DNA from: Thermoplasmata archaeon
GTDB taxonomy: Archaea > Thermoplasmatota > Thermoplasmata > Lutacidiplasmatales > UBA184
Direction of reading: 5' to 3'
NCBI GenBank assembly: GCA_028864975.1
Contig: JAGWLG010000027.1
Location: 1-50,504 of the forward strand
Length of the DNA stretch: 50,504 nucleotides
Under the pieces are notes generated by a model, which was not told the DNA's origin, did no database searches, and was given only the letters and a program-made list of their open reading frames with translations. Below are positions 32,367 to 41,223 of the stretch, piece by piece; position 1 is the stretch's first letter, and the number at the start of each line of letters is the position of its first letter. Position numbers and translations under genes: made by a program.

Positions 32367-35300
32367 ATGCGTCGCGAGGGTGTCCTCGCCCTTGGGGGGG
32401 TGGCGGTCGCCCTCCTCCTGCTCCTCCCCATCTCCTATGGGTCGGGATCCTCCCAGAACGAGACCGCCGGACTTCCGCACCCCGGTTCGCCCGCAGCCGC
32501 CACGGGCGCGACCCAGCCCTACCGGGCGGCCGAGGCGGCGCCGCCCTCCATACTCTCTTCCTCCCCCTCCAACGTCTACGACCGCCTGAAGGCCCTCGCC
32601 ACGCCATCGGCGGGGATCTTCGCCCAGGACCCGACGACCCTCACCTGGACCAATCTGACCGTCCCTCGACTCCCCCCCGCCGTAGCCGAGGCTTCCATGG
32701 CCTTCGACGCCTCCCGTGCCGTCAGCATCCTGTTCGGGGGGGCGACCGCCCAGAACGTGGCGCTCAACACCACCTGGAGCTACGACTCCCGCACGGGGCA
32801 GTGGACCGAGCTCGCCCTCGCCCGGGCGCCTCCCGCCCGCTCGGGCGCAGGAATGGCCTATGACCCGGTCTCGGGCGACCTTCTCCTGTTCGGCGGGTAC
32901 CTGCCCGCGGTCCCGGGAGCGATCTTCGGCGACTGCTGGCTCCTCCCTCCCACAGGGCCCTGGACGCCCTGCCCGACCATGGGGCAGGGGCCCGCGCTGT
33001 GGCCCGCCGCGCGCCTGAACCCGACCTTGGTGAGCGACCCCGCGATGGGAGGTGTGGTCATGTACGGCGGCCAGAACACCACGGGCTCGTTCGGGGACAC
33101 GTGGCTCTGGACCGCCGCCGGGGGGTGGCTGCTCCTTCAGCCCACAGGAAGTGCCCCCAGGGCCGTCTGGGGGATGGAAGGGGCGACCCTGCCCGGGAAC
33201 GGAGGGATCCTCGTCTACGGGGGCGCCGTCACGTCGCATCTGGGCGACAAGTTCTACTTCGACGCCTACGAGCTCTCCCCCTCCTCGGTCTGGACCAACG
33301 TGGGTTCGGTCCCGAATCCCGGAGGGATGACCGGGGGAAGTGCGCTCGGGGCCATGGCGTACGTCCCGGCCCTCGCCGGGGTCGTGCTGTACGGCGGGGC
33401 CTACAGCTACGACACGTACACGGCCACCACCTACGCCTCGGAACAGACCTGGGTCCTCTCCTGGAACGGCTCCAACGCGACGCACCGGTGGTCGGAGCTC
33501 GCGGTCCAGAACATCTCGGGGGAGGCCGAGATGGCCTCCGACTACGATACGGGCCTGGGCGCGATGCTCGTCTTCGGCGGGGTCCCGACCACGTCCGGGA
33601 CCCTCCCCCCCATCCCCGTCCACACCGAGTTCGACCAGTTCTCCGCCGCGGTGGGGTGGATGCCGGCATTCAATGCGACGACCCCTCCGGCCCTGGGGTT
33701 CCCCTCGGTGGCCTACGACACCTCGAACGGGGACCTGTTGGTCTTCGGCGGGATCACGTCCATCGACGCGTCCTCCCTCACGGTGAACGCCACGAACGAG
33801 ACCTGGGTGTTCACCCCCGCAGGGTCGTGGGTCCTGGAGCACCCGCAGCACGCTCCTCCCCAGGTCGCGGGCGCGACCCTCGAATACCTACCTGCGCCGA
33901 TGGACGAGTTCGTGCTCTTCGGGGGGTTCACCTACTACCACGCGATCAACGAGACCTGGTACTATCGCGTCGGCGGGGACTGGACGAACGCGACCGGAGG
34001 GGTGGCCCCCCCTCCCCGGGCGACCAGCGCCGTGGCCTTGGCCCCCGGGGGGGACGACTTCTACCTCTTCGGAGGCTTCGCGGGGTGCTCGCAAGGACTT
34101 CCCGGCATCACCGCTTCGCGGTTCTTCGGCGACACCTGGGAGTTCACTCCCTCGGGGTGGAGGAATCTCACCACGGGCGGAGCTCCCCGCCCGAGAGCCG
34201 GCTCCTTCCTCGTCCCCTCCTCCGTCCCGGGGATCGACCTCTTGGCGGGGGGCACCGGACCGCAGTCCCCCGGGTGCGTCACGAACATCCTCACGCTCGA
34301 CGACCAGTGGGCGTTCAACACGACGGACGCGAGCTGGCAGCAGCTCCCTCACTTCCTCAACTCCTCCGCCCCGGTCTTCGGCTGCGCCACCTACGATCCC
34401 ATGGAGCACGAGGACCTCTACGGATTCGGGATCTCGGGGATCCGCCTCCTCGCGATCGGGTACAGCAACTCCACCTGGCGGGCGGGGTCCAACCTCACCT
34501 TCGACCGTGCGGCTCAATGGAGCCCCCTTGCGGGGACGCAGGGGGAAGCGGACTGGGCCCCCAGCGCCCGCGCGACCGCCAACTGCGTCTACGACCCGCT
34601 TCTCCAGGGGACGTTCCTGTTCGGCGGGCTAGGTCAGACCGGGGCAGGGCCCTACTCTCTCCTCCGCGACTCCTGGCTCCTGCGCGACGTGGCCTGGAGC
34701 ATCTCCGTCCCGACCCCCCAAGAGGTGGTGAACGCCTCCTTCACCCTGAACCTGAGCGCGCTCGACCCGTTCGGAGCCCTGGCGCCCCGGAACGCCACCC
34801 TCTTCCTGAGCGACACCACGGGAACGATCTCCCCTTCGACCGCGACGCTCGTGGAAGGGAAGGTCTCCCTGCAGGCAGTCGTCCGGGCCCCGGCGGCCTC
34901 GGACCGGGTCGAGGCGTGCGGGCTCGGGATCTGCGTGAACCTGACGGTGGAGGTCGCATCGCCGCCAGTACGCCTGGTACTCTCCGGCCTCCCTTCGACG
35001 ATAACCGCCGGGTCCCCCACTCCGATCACGGTCGAGGTCGTCAACGCCTCGGGCGACGCGGTCCCGACCTGGAAGGGGAACTCCTCGCTCGCTGTCCCGG
35101 GTGGGGTGGTCGTCCCCTCGCAGGTGACCCTCGCCGCGGGAGTGGGGTCGACGAACGTGCGCTTCCTGCGAGCGGGGACGGGCCTCTCGCTCTGGGCCCA
35201 AGCCAGTGCCCTGGGGACCTCCCAGGGGCCGTTCACCGTGGTCCCTTCCTACCTCTCCGTCCTCAACGTGACCCCGCGGCCCTCGACCGTGCTGACCGGG

Positions 35301-35822
35301 GGGTGGCTGAGCTTGGAGGTCAAGGGCTCGGACGCCTACGGGAACCCGGTCTCCGGCAGCGTCGTGGCCCTCTCCGACGCCCTGGGCGACCTCAAGGGCA
35401 CGACCGCGACGCTCGAGAACGGCTCGCTCGCCGTTCAGGGGCAGGTCGGAGCGGCCGCCGGCACCGACACGGTCGCGGCCATCTCCGGCAACGTCTCGGG
35501 AAGCGCCCCGCTCACCGTCGACGCCTCCCCCGTCCCTCCCAACCCCACCCCCACGGCTCGCACGAACCCAGCTCCGTTCCCATGGTATCTCGTGGTCCTG
35601 GCGGCCGCCGCGATGGGGCTTCTCGCAGGCCTCCTCTTGCTGGCCGAGCTGCGCCGTCGGGAGCGAGCGACCAAGCGGAAGGGCGGAAAGAAGGCGCGCG
35701 AGGCGTCCTCGAAGGAACCGTCGAAGGAGAAGGCCGCGCCCTCCGGGTTCCTGGCCTTCATCCCGGCAGAGGAGGAAGAAGAGGAGTCGGGTCCCCCGGA
35801 GGAAGGCGGCGAGGGAACGTAG
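32367..35822 (+). CDS. Large membrane-anchored kelch-repeat surface protein
   Basis: 1151 residues. N-terminal signal helix (6-22), then about ten kelch-like blades carrying LLFGG/LVYGG/VLYGG strands spaced 50-70 residues apart (two short beta-propellers or one long one), then three Ig-like/invasin-type domains (from about residue 780: VVNASFTLNLSAL, LVLSGLPSTITAG, LNVTPRPSTVLTG), a Pro/Thr linker, a membrane helix at about 1073-1096 and a cytoplasmic tail that is Lys-rich then Glu-rich (EEEEEE). Many NxS/T sequons. Likely an extracellular adhesion, carbohydrate-binding or envelope protein. It starts at ATG 32367, set by the TATA spacing. Paralogue of 8261-10657 with a different tail. Confidence 0.8.
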   Translation: MRREGVLALGGVAVALLLLLPISYGSGSSQNETAGLPHPGSPAAATGATQPYRAAEAAPPSILSSSPSNVYDRLKALATPSAGIFAQDPTTLTWTNLTVPRLPPAVAEASMAFDASRAVSILFGGATAQNVALNTTWSYDSRTGQWTELALARAPPARSGAGMAYDPVSGDLLLFGGYLPAVPGAIFGDCWLLPPTGPWTPCPTMGQGPALWPAARLNPTLVSDPAMGGVVMYGGQNTTGSFGDTWLWTAAGGWLLLQPTGSAPRAVWGMEGATLPGNGGILVYGGAVTSHLGDKFYFDAYELSPSSVWTNVGSVPNPGGMTGGSALGAMAYVPALAGVVLYGGAYSYDTYTATTYASEQTWVLSWNGSNATHRWSELAVQNISGEAEMASDYDTGLGAMLVFGGVPTTSGTLPPIPVHTEFDQFSAAVGWMPAFNATTPPALGFPSVAYDTSNGDLLVFGGITSIDASSLTVNATNETWVFTPAGSWVLEHPQHAPPQVAGATLEYLPAPMDEFVLFGGFTYYHAINETWYYRVGGDWTNATGGVAPPPRATSAVALAPGGDDFYLFGGFAGCSQGLPGITASRFFGDTWEFTPSGWRNLTTGGAPRPRAGSFLVPSSVPGIDLLAGGTGPQSPGCVTNILTLDDQWAFNTTDASWQQLPHFLNSSAPVFGCATYDPMEHEDLYGFGISGIRLLAIGYSNSTWRAGSNLTFDRAAQWSPLAGTQGEADWAPSARATANCVYDPLLQGTFLFGGLGQTGAGPYSLLRDSWLLRDVAWSISVPTPQEVVNASFTLNLSALDPFGALAPRNATLFLSDTTGTISPSTATLVEGKVSLQAVVRAPAASDRVEACGLGICVNLTVEVASPPVRLVLSGLPSTITAGSPTPITVEVVNASGDAVPTWKGNSSLAVPGGVVVPSQVTLAAGVGSTNVRFLRAGTGLSLWAQASALGTSQGPFTVVPSYLSVLNVTPRPSTVLTGGWLSLEVKGSDAYGNPVSGSVVALSDALGDLKGTTATLENGSLAVQGQVGAAAGTDTVAAISGNVSGSAPLTVDASPVPPNPTPTARTNPAPFPWYLVVLAAAAMGLLAGLLLLAELRRRERATKRKGGKKAREASSKEPSKEKAAPSGFLAFIPAEEEEEESGPPEEGGEGT

Positions 35823-35903
35823 GGGGCTTCCTCGCCCCTCCTCCGACGACCTCGTGAGGGCGCGGCGGGACCCCCCGTTGGGCTTGGGGGTGGGGGGCCG
35901 AAC

Positions 35904-35911
35904 GTAAATAC
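35904..35911 (+). promoter_or_regulatory. TATA-like box before coiled-coil gene
   Basis: GTAAATAC, about 42 bases before GTG 35950; leaves a 15-base leader that contains a run of G. The G/C runs just upstream (35871-35899) could form a terminator hairpin for the kelch gene. Confidence 0.45.
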
Positions 35912-35949
35912 GCACGCGAACGTACTACTGGGGGGGGACAGGCGGCGCA

Positions 35950-36498
35950 GTGCGGGCCTTCGGTGCGCAGCTCCTGAGCGCGGAGCAGGGGGAGGCCCGG
36001 GAGACCGGGAAGGTCCTTCTCGACCTCGCGACCGATCTCTACAGTCCCCACGATGCCGTGCGCAAGGAACTGGGGGTCGAGCTCCGGATGCTGGGCGAGC
36101 GGCTGGTCGGTCTGGACGAAGAGGTGCTGCACCCGCTCTCGGAGCGTCTCGAGCAGCTCGGGCGTCCCGGGCGCAGTGTCGAGGAGTCCCGGCAGTTGGC
36201 GGAGGAGATCCGACGCCTCGCGCGGGACCTGTTGGAGCTCTCCGATCGGTTGGGCGCCCTCGCGAGCCAGGCCCATCAGCTCGGCCCGTCCTACCGGACC
36301 TTCGTTCAGAGGGGTGAGTCGCTTTCCCATCGCTTGACCGACCTCGGCTCGAGGGTCTCGTCGGTCGGGGACCGGCTCGCGTCCATGCGTTCGGAGGAGC
36401 TGAGCTTCCTCAATTCCATGGCCATGAAGCGCCGGCCCTACGGTCCTGCCCATCCTGGGGCCGGGTCCTCCGGCCCCAGCCCCGTCGCCCCTCCCTGA
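35950..36498 (+). CDS. Coiled-coil protein of unknown function
   Basis: 182 residues from GTG 35950. Nearly all helix with heptad-like Leu/Val spacing from about residue 15 to 155 (LGVELRMLGERLVGLDEEVL; LAEEIRRLARDLLELSDRLG; SLSHRLTDLGSRVSSVGDRL), followed by a Pro/Gly/Ser tail. Repeated R-L-x-x-L patterns suggest a long antiparallel or trimeric coiled coil like those of chemoreceptor or SMC-like hinge-free proteins. No membrane helix and no catalytic motif. Convergent with the citrate synthase gene. Confidence 0.6.
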   Translation: MRAFGAQLLSAEQGEARETGKVLLDLATDLYSPHDAVRKELGVELRMLGERLVGLDEEVLHPLSERLEQLGRPGRSVEESRQLAEEIRRLARDLLELSDRLGALASQAHQLGPSYRTFVQRGESLSHRLTDLGSRVSSVGDRLASMRSEELSFLNSMAMKRRPYGPAHPGAGSSGPSPVAPP

Positions 36499-36522
36499 AG
36501 GGGGAGGAGGGACGCGGAGCGC

Positions 36523-37647
36523 TTAGCGCTGGGCTAGTGGAACGTAGGCCAGGTCGGTCGGTCCCGTGTAGGTGGACGCCGGTCGGATGATCCGGTTGTC
36601 CGAGTACTGCTCCAGGATGTGCGCCGTCCAGCCCGAGACCCTGCTGATGGCGAAGACGGGAGTGAAGAGGTCCATCGGGATGCCCATCGACTCGTAGCAG
36701 GCCCCGGAGAAGAGGTCGACGTTCGGGTAGAGCCCCTTCTCATGGTGGACGACCTCTTCGACGTTCCGCAGGATCACGAAGCTCTTGGGGTCCCCGCTCT
36801 CCTGGGCGAGCCGCTTCGCGTACTCCCGCAGGATCGCCGCGCGGGGGTCCTCCACCTTGTAGACGCGGTGTCCGAACCCCATGATCTTCTCGTGCCGCGC
36901 GAGCTTCTGCGTCACGTAGCTCTCGACCTCTTCCGGGGAGTGGATGTCGTGGACCATCCGCATGACCTCCTCGTTCGCCCCCCCATGCAGCGGCCCCTTG
37001 AGCGTCCCCACCGCGCTGGTCACCGCCGAGTAGAGGTCCGACAGCGTGCTCGCGGTGACGCGCGCCGAGAAGGTCGAGGCGTTGAACTCGTGGTCGGCGT
37101 GAAGGATCAGGGCCACGTCGAGCGCCTTCACGTAGCTCGGGTTCGCGACCTCCCCCGTGAGCATGTAGAGGAAGTTCGCCGCGTGGTCCAGGTCCGCGCG
37201 GGGAGCGACCGGGCGCTTTCCCTGCCGCAGCCGGTGGTACGCCGCGATGATGGTGGGGAGCACCGCGGTCAGGCGGAGCGCGCCGCCGATCGAGCTCTCG
37301 GGTCGCTTCAGGTCGTCCGGTTCGAAGGAGGAGAGCGCGCTCACCCCCGTCCGGAGCATCTCCATCGGAGAGGTCTTCGCGGGGATCGCCTCGAGCAGCC
37401 GCTCGAGCCCGAGCGGGATCTCACGTCGGCCGACGAGCTTCGACCGCAGCTGCTCCAGCTCCTGCGGCTTCGGGAGGCGCCCGTACCACAGGAGGTAGCA
37501 GGTCTCCTCGAACGTGGAATGCTGGGCGAGGTCGCGGATGTCGTACCCGCGGTAGATGAGTCGCCCTCCCTTCCCGTCGATGAAGGTGATCGCCGAGTTG
37601 GCGACGACGACGTCCTCGAGCCCCCGCGAGACTGGACCGCCCTGCAT
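36523..37647 (-). CDS. gltA: Citrate synthase
   Basis: 374 residues. Catalytic triad H221 (KGPLHGGANEE), H260 (MGFGHRVYK) and D311 (NVDLFSGACYESMG), with the HADHEFNASTFSAR loop. The short form (about 375 residues) without an N-terminal regulatory extension is the archaeal/Gram-positive type. 2-methylcitrate synthase cannot be ruled out. ATG 37647 is supported by a TATA box exactly 25 bases upstream. Confidence 0.92.
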   Translation of the reverse strand: MQGGPVSRGLEDVVVANSAITFIDGKGGRLIYRGYDIRDLAQHSTFEETCYLLWYGRLPKPQELEQLRSKLVGRREIPLGLERLLEAIPAKTSPMEMLRTGVSALSSFEPDDLKRPESSIGGALRLTAVLPTIIAAYHRLRQGKRPVAPRADLDHAANFLYMLTGEVANPSYVKALDVALILHADHEFNASTFSARVTASTLSDLYSAVTSAVGTLKGPLHGGANEEVMRMVHDIHSPEEVESYVTQKLARHEKIMGFGHRVYKVEDPRAAILREYAKRLAQESGDPKSFVILRNVEEVVHHEKGLYPNVDLFSGACYESMGIPMDLFTPVFAISRVSGWTAHILEQYSDNRIIRPASTYTGPTDLAYVPLAQR

Positions 37648-37667
37648 GGAAGGCTCGACACTTGCCG

Positions 37668-37676
37668 AATTTATGC
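37668..37676 (-). promoter_or_regulatory. TATA box for leaderless citrate synthase, containing the MFS stop codon
   Basis: GCATAAATT on the minus strand, centred 25 bases before ATG 37647. The TAA inside it (37671-37673) is the stop codon of the upstream MFS gene, so promoter and gene end share bases. Confidence 0.6.
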
Positions 37677-39029
37677 GCTTTGGGGTGTGCCGGTTCGGCC
37701 GGCCCCGTTCCTCCGTCGGAGGTAGGCCCGCAACGCCAGGACCCAGGCGGGGACGGCGCACCCGACGCACACGGCTCCGAGCAGGAACGTCGCGGCAAAC
37801 CCGAGCAGGTGGCTCACGACCCCCGATCCCGCCGAGCCCAACACCGCCGCGAGTCCCCCAAGCGCGCTGTTCGCCCCCAGAAGGCTCCCGGCGTTGCGCC
37901 CCTCCAGGGACCGGAAGAGGAGCAGGGAGGAGGCCGTGCTGTAGAACGCGAACGTCACCCCGATGAGCCCGTAGACCAGGAGGTTGGCCCCGAGCTCGGA
38001 CCCGCTCGCGAGGAAGGAGAGGGGAAGGAGCGCGAGCGAGAAGGCCCCCAGGTATCCCACCACGCGTCCCCAGCTCGCCGCCTGCACGACCCCACCGGCC
38101 CGCTCCCCCTCGCACGCCCGCGCGGTGAACGGCAGGAGCGCGGCCTGGAACCCGTTGTTCGAGAGGTTCACCAGGAAGATCCCCGCGGCGGGGACCGCGA
38201 TCGAGGCCAGGTAGGGTGTGTACGAGGTGTTGAACAGGCCCGACCCCAGTCCGAAGAAGAAGCCCCCCGCCAGCATGAGCGGGACCTCGTGCGTCGCCTC
38301 CGTCTCCAGCCACTTTGCGGCCCGTCGGAAGAACCCGCGGCTCGGAGGGTGCGGGAAGTAGGGGAAACGCAGGTGGAGGCGTGCCACGAGGCTATCGGCG
38401 TGCCGGGCCAGTTGCGCCCGCCGGTGGAGGACCGGGGCGTCCCGAACGAAGAGCGCGACCCCCACCGCGCTCACGAGAGAGATCGCCGAGCTCACGTAGA
38501 GGATATCGAACAGCCCGGAGTTTGGGGCTCTCAGGAGCAGCAGGAACCCGAGCAGGATCCCCGCCACGTTCCCCAAGGTGGAGAGCTCGCTGAACGAGGC
38601 GAAGGCGCTCGGCCGTTCGCTCGCGGGGAAGCGCTCGAGGATCAGGAGGTTCGAGGCCGCGGCGCTCGAGGGCGCGATGAAGCCGTAGGCGGTGTAGACC
38701 ACGAGCAGCACCGGGAGCGAGGGCCACCGCGCAAGGACCAGGAAGACCCCCGCGAAGGCGACGTAGTTGAGCAGGAGCAGGGGGGCCCGAACGCCCAGAC
38801 GGTCGCACGCGACGCCCCAGAGCAGCGAGGCGGGGATGATCGCGACATTGTAGAGGGTGACCGCGAGCGCGACCTCCAGGACATCCCCGTGGAGCGGGAG
38901 CAGGATCAGCAGCGGCAGGGCGACGGAGAACCCTGCCGCGGCCGCGTTCGCGGGAAGGAAGACCAGGAGCCACGGGCGTGCGACGACCCCACGGGAGAAG
39001 GGGAGATGGGAGGCGGAGGGCTCGGACAC
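37671..39029 (-). CDS. Major facilitator superfamily transporter
   Basis: 452 residues with about twelve membrane helices in two halves joined by a basic loop (near residues 205-250). The loop between helices 2 and 3 has LLWGVACDRLGVRAP, the MFS motif A (GxxxDRxGxR). Similar to multidrug or sugar/peptide carriers; substrate cannot be told. GTG 39029 is the start, set by a TTTAAC box 27 bases upstream. It does not overlap the citrate synthase gene but the latter's TATA box covers its last codon. Confidence 0.82.
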   Translation of the reverse strand: MSEPSASHLPFSRGVVARPWLLVFLPANAAAAGFSVALPLLILLPLHGDVLEVALAVTLYNVAIIPASLLWGVACDRLGVRAPLLLLNYVAFAGVFLVLARWPSLPVLLVVYTAYGFIAPSSAAASNLLILERFPASERPSAFASFSELSTLGNVAGILLGFLLLLRAPNSGLFDILYVSSAISLVSAVGVALFVRDAPVLHRRAQLARHADSLVARLHLRFPYFPHPPSRGFFRRAAKWLETEATHEVPLMLAGGFFFGLGSGLFNTSYTPYLASIAVPAAGIFLVNLSNNGFQAALLPFTARACEGERAGGVVQAASWGRVVGYLGAFSLALLPLSFLASGSELGANLLVYGLIGVTFAFYSTASSLLLFRSLEGRNAGSLLGANSALGGLAAVLGSAGSGVVSHLLGFAATFLLGAVCVGCAVPAWVLALRAYLRRRNGAGRTGTPQSA

Positions 39030-39052
39030 CAGCGCTGCCAGGGGTCTACCGA

Positions 39053-39059
39053 GTTAAAC
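39053..39059 (-). promoter_or_regulatory. TATA box for leaderless MFS gene
   Basis: GTTTAAC on the minus strand, centred 27 bases before GTG 39029. Confidence 0.5.
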
Positions 39060-39168
39060 GCGGCTCGTGGAGGCGAGACGCCTTCCGCGCTCGCGGAAGC
39101 GCAGCCACGACGCCCGGCGCGTGCCAAGCTCGAGTTCTGACGAAGGACGGTCGCGATTTTGGCGGTTG

Positions 39169-39177
39169 CTTTATAAG
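39169..39177 (+). promoter_or_regulatory. TATA box for leaderless RAM-domain gene
   Basis: CTTTATAAG, a near-consensus archaeal TATA box, centred 29 bases before GTG 39202. Confidence 0.65.
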
Positions 39178-39201
39178 GTGAAACCCTTTGGGCGCGAGCA
39201 G

Positions 39202-39444
39202 GTGCGAACATTGGCCATCGGGTTCGTCCTGATCAGCACGGCCCCCGCGAAGGAGCATGAGGTCTATTCCGAGCTGCTCCGAGTGAAGGAGATCGTCGAG
39301 CTCCACCCCCTCTTCGGGGAGTACGACCTCATCGCCAAGGTCGAGGCCGAGGACTTCAACGCGCTCGGGCAGGTCGTGGTCGACAAGATCCGCTCCGTGC
39401 CCGGGGTCATCGACACGAAGACCCTCACCGGGATCAAGTTCTAG
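39202..39444 (+). CDS. Stand-alone RAM domain (Lrp/AsnC C-terminal) protein
   Basis: 80 residues from GTG 39202. AIGFVLISTAPAKEHEVYSE, EIVELHPLFGEYDLIAKVEA and IRSVPGVIDTKTL match the alpha-beta ligand-binding RAM domain of Lrp/AsnC regulators, without the DNA-binding helix-turn-helix. Such single-domain proteins bind amino acids or metabolites and form oligomers, sometimes modulating full-length Lrp proteins. The gene is followed after 18 bases by a small membrane protein with a strong ribosome-binding site, so the two probably share a transcript. The upstream open frame to 39067 is not part of the domain. Confidence 0.85.
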   Translation: MRTLAIGFVLISTAPAKEHEVYSELLRVKEIVELHPLFGEYDLIAKVEAEDFNALGQVVVDKIRSVPGVIDTKTLTGIKF

Positions 39445-39462
39445 GAAGGAGAAGGAAAGAAG

Positions 39463-39762
39463 ATGGGGCTCTCGTTCGACGCGGAAGGGTTCGTCGCGAT
39501 CTTCGGTCTACTGTTCGGTCTCTTCCTCCTGCTCTCTGGGATCTTCACCGCCTACTTCGGCAGCGGGAAGAGCCGGAAGATCGGGATCGGCCTCGTGGTG
39601 GGCGGCCTGGTCGTCGGGATCCTCATCGCGCTGACCTACCACTCGGTTTGGCACTCATCCCTGACGACCCTCGTCTGGAACACCTTCGTGGTGCTGCTGG
39701 CGAGCGTCCTCGGCGCCCTGGCCGCGATCGGGCTCTTCCTGGTCGCGATCATGAAGTCGTAG
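39463..39762 (+). CDS. Small three-helix membrane protein
   Basis: 99 residues with three hydrophobic helices (about 12-34, 41-60, 70-96) linked by short polar loops (FGSGKSRK; YHSVWHSS). A purine-rich GGAAGGAGAAGGAAAGAAG run precedes the ATG. No family recognised. Expressed with the RAM-domain gene; the pairing could mean metabolite control of a membrane component (inference). Confidence 0.7.
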   Translation: MGLSFDAEGFVAIFGLLFGLFLLLSGIFTAYFGSGKSRKIGIGLVVGGLVVGILIALTYHSVWHSSLTTLVWNTFVVLLASVLGALAAIGLFLVAIMKS

Positions 39763-39838
39763 GCCCGAGGAGGACGGGGGCGGCCACCACCCCCCATCGG
39801 ACCAACGGGTCGTTCGTTCAGCCACCGGGGAGCTGAAG

Positions 39839-40807
39839 ATGCCGGACAAGCGCTCGGTCGAACCCCCTCCACTTCCCAAGGGCGTGGCATCGCCGCAAGA
39901 GGCCCCGAAACCCAAGACCAGCGCTCCCCCCCGTGGGGTGGGCGCGCACGAGCACCCCCACTCCCATCCCGAGCTGGAGGCGGCCACCGCGCGCCTGGAC
40001 CCGATCATCACGCTCACCACCGACATCGGTTGGGCCTATGCGTCCCAGATGAAGGGCGTCCTGCTGAGCTCCGCCCCCCGCGCGAGACTCGTGGACATCA
40101 CGCACAGCGTCCAGAGCCACAGCGTGCTCGAGGGGGCCTTCATGCTCCGCTACTGCGCCTCGCACTTCCCAGCGGGGTCCATCCACGTCTGCATCGTCGA
40201 CCCCGGGGTCGGGAGCGGCCGCCAGGCCCTGATGGTCCGGTGCCGAGAAGGCTCTCTCCTGGTCGGTCCGGACAACGGGGTGCTGATGCCGCTCGCCTCC
40301 GCCCTGGGCGACCCGGAGGTCTTCCGCATCCAGGCGGAGCGGGTCGTCCCGAACCGACCCGTGAGCGCGACCTTCGAGGGCCGGGACCTCTTCGCCCCGA
40401 CGGCGGCCCAGCTGGCGACGGGAAAGATCCCCGAGGACCTCGGAGTGGAGACCCGGGCCCTCGCCTTCCACCTCCCCGCCCCCAAGTGGGGCGCGGGGGC
40501 GGCCGAGGTCTCGGTCCTGCACGTCGACGCTTTCGGCAACGCCATCACGAACCTCCCGTTCGAGGAGTTCGTCGAACGGATCGGCCCCCCCGGCACCCAC
40601 GCCGTCGTCCAGGAAGGCTCCCGCCAGATGCGCGCGGCCGTCGCCCGCACCTACAGCGACCTCACCGAAGGTTGTCTCGGCGTCCTGGGGTCGAGCTTCG
40701 GTCTCGCCGAGCTATCGATCGGGAAGGGACGGGCAGACCACGTGCTGTCCCTCAAGACCGGCGCCCGGCTCCATCTCAAACCCTCGGACCAGGACTGGCG
40801 GGAATGA
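39839..40807 (+). CDS. SAM hydroxide adenosyltransferase (DUF62/SAM hydrolase)
   Basis: 322 residues. Splits S-adenosylmethionine to adenosine and methionine with a hydroxide (family knowledge; DUF62 is related to fluorinase). Seen: ITLTTDIG, DITHSVQSHSVLEGAF, CIVDPGVGSG, VGPDNGVLMPLA, TFEGRDLFAPTAAQLATG and DAFGNAITN, all expected nucleotide-site motifs. The first 50 residues are an extra Pro/Lys/His-rich extension (AHEHPHSHPE could bind metal). First gene of a four-gene operon joined by ATGA overlaps. Confidence 0.87.
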   Translation: MPDKRSVEPPPLPKGVASPQEAPKPKTSAPPRGVGAHEHPHSHPELEAATARLDPIITLTTDIGWAYASQMKGVLLSSAPRARLVDITHSVQSHSVLEGAFMLRYCASHFPAGSIHVCIVDPGVGSGRQALMVRCREGSLLVGPDNGVLMPLASALGDPEVFRIQAERVVPNRPVSATFEGRDLFAPTAAQLATGKIPEDLGVETRALAFHLPAPKWGAGAAEVSVLHVDAFGNAITNLPFEEFVERIGPPGTHAVVQEGSRQMRAAVARTYSDLTEGCLGVLGSSFGLAELSIGKGRADHVLSLKTGARLHLKPSDQDWRE

Positions 40808-41223
40808 GCACGGCCCCGCGACCCCCGACCCTTGAGGTCGGGCAGACGCGGACCGTCGATCGGACCTTCACCGTGGAGGAGGTCGAGTCGTTCGCCCATC
40901 TCTCGGGCGACCGCGGCGACCAACATCTCTTGGGCGACCAGAAGGGACGTCGAATGGTCCACGGCCTGCTCGTCGGTTCGCTCCCAACCCAGATCGGAGG
41001 CGAGATGAACTTCCTGGCGAGGGAGATCACGTTCGAGTTCCTACGACCCGCGTTCACGGGGGAGCTCCTTCGGTGCACGGTGGCGACGACCTTGATCGAG
41101 TCAACGCCGAAGGGAACGAGGCTCGAGGCCACGTTCGACTGCACGAATCCGCGAGGCGAGCTCGTGATGAAGGGCCGCGTCCGAGGACTCGTTCCCGCGC
41201 AGGTCGCCTCGCCCCGCCCATGA
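40804..41223 (+). CDS. MaoC-like hotdog protein
   Basis: 139 residues. VGQTRTVDRTFTVEEVESFA, LSGDRGDQHL (the D..H hydratase dyad), MVHGLLVGSLPTQIGG and a LRPAFTGELLRCTV strand match MaoC-type (R)-enoyl-CoA hydratases. The usual G at the end of the dyad motif (NPxH) is replaced by RGDQH, so acyl specificity may differ. Both ends overlap neighbours by four bases (ATGA), implying one transcript and coupled translation. Confidence 0.78.
   Translation: MSTAPRPPTLEVGQTRTVDRTFTVEEVESFAHLSGDRGDQHLLGDQKGRRMVHGLLVGSLPTQIGGEMNFLAREITFEFLRPAFTGELLRCTVATTLIESTPKGTRLEATFDCTNPRGELVMKGRVRGLVPAQVASPRP

Noticed and set aside
32999..35857. 952-codon frame overlapping the kelch gene
   Set aside because: Same-strand shadow with Arg-rich composition; the other frame has kelch and Ig repeats and a signal peptide.
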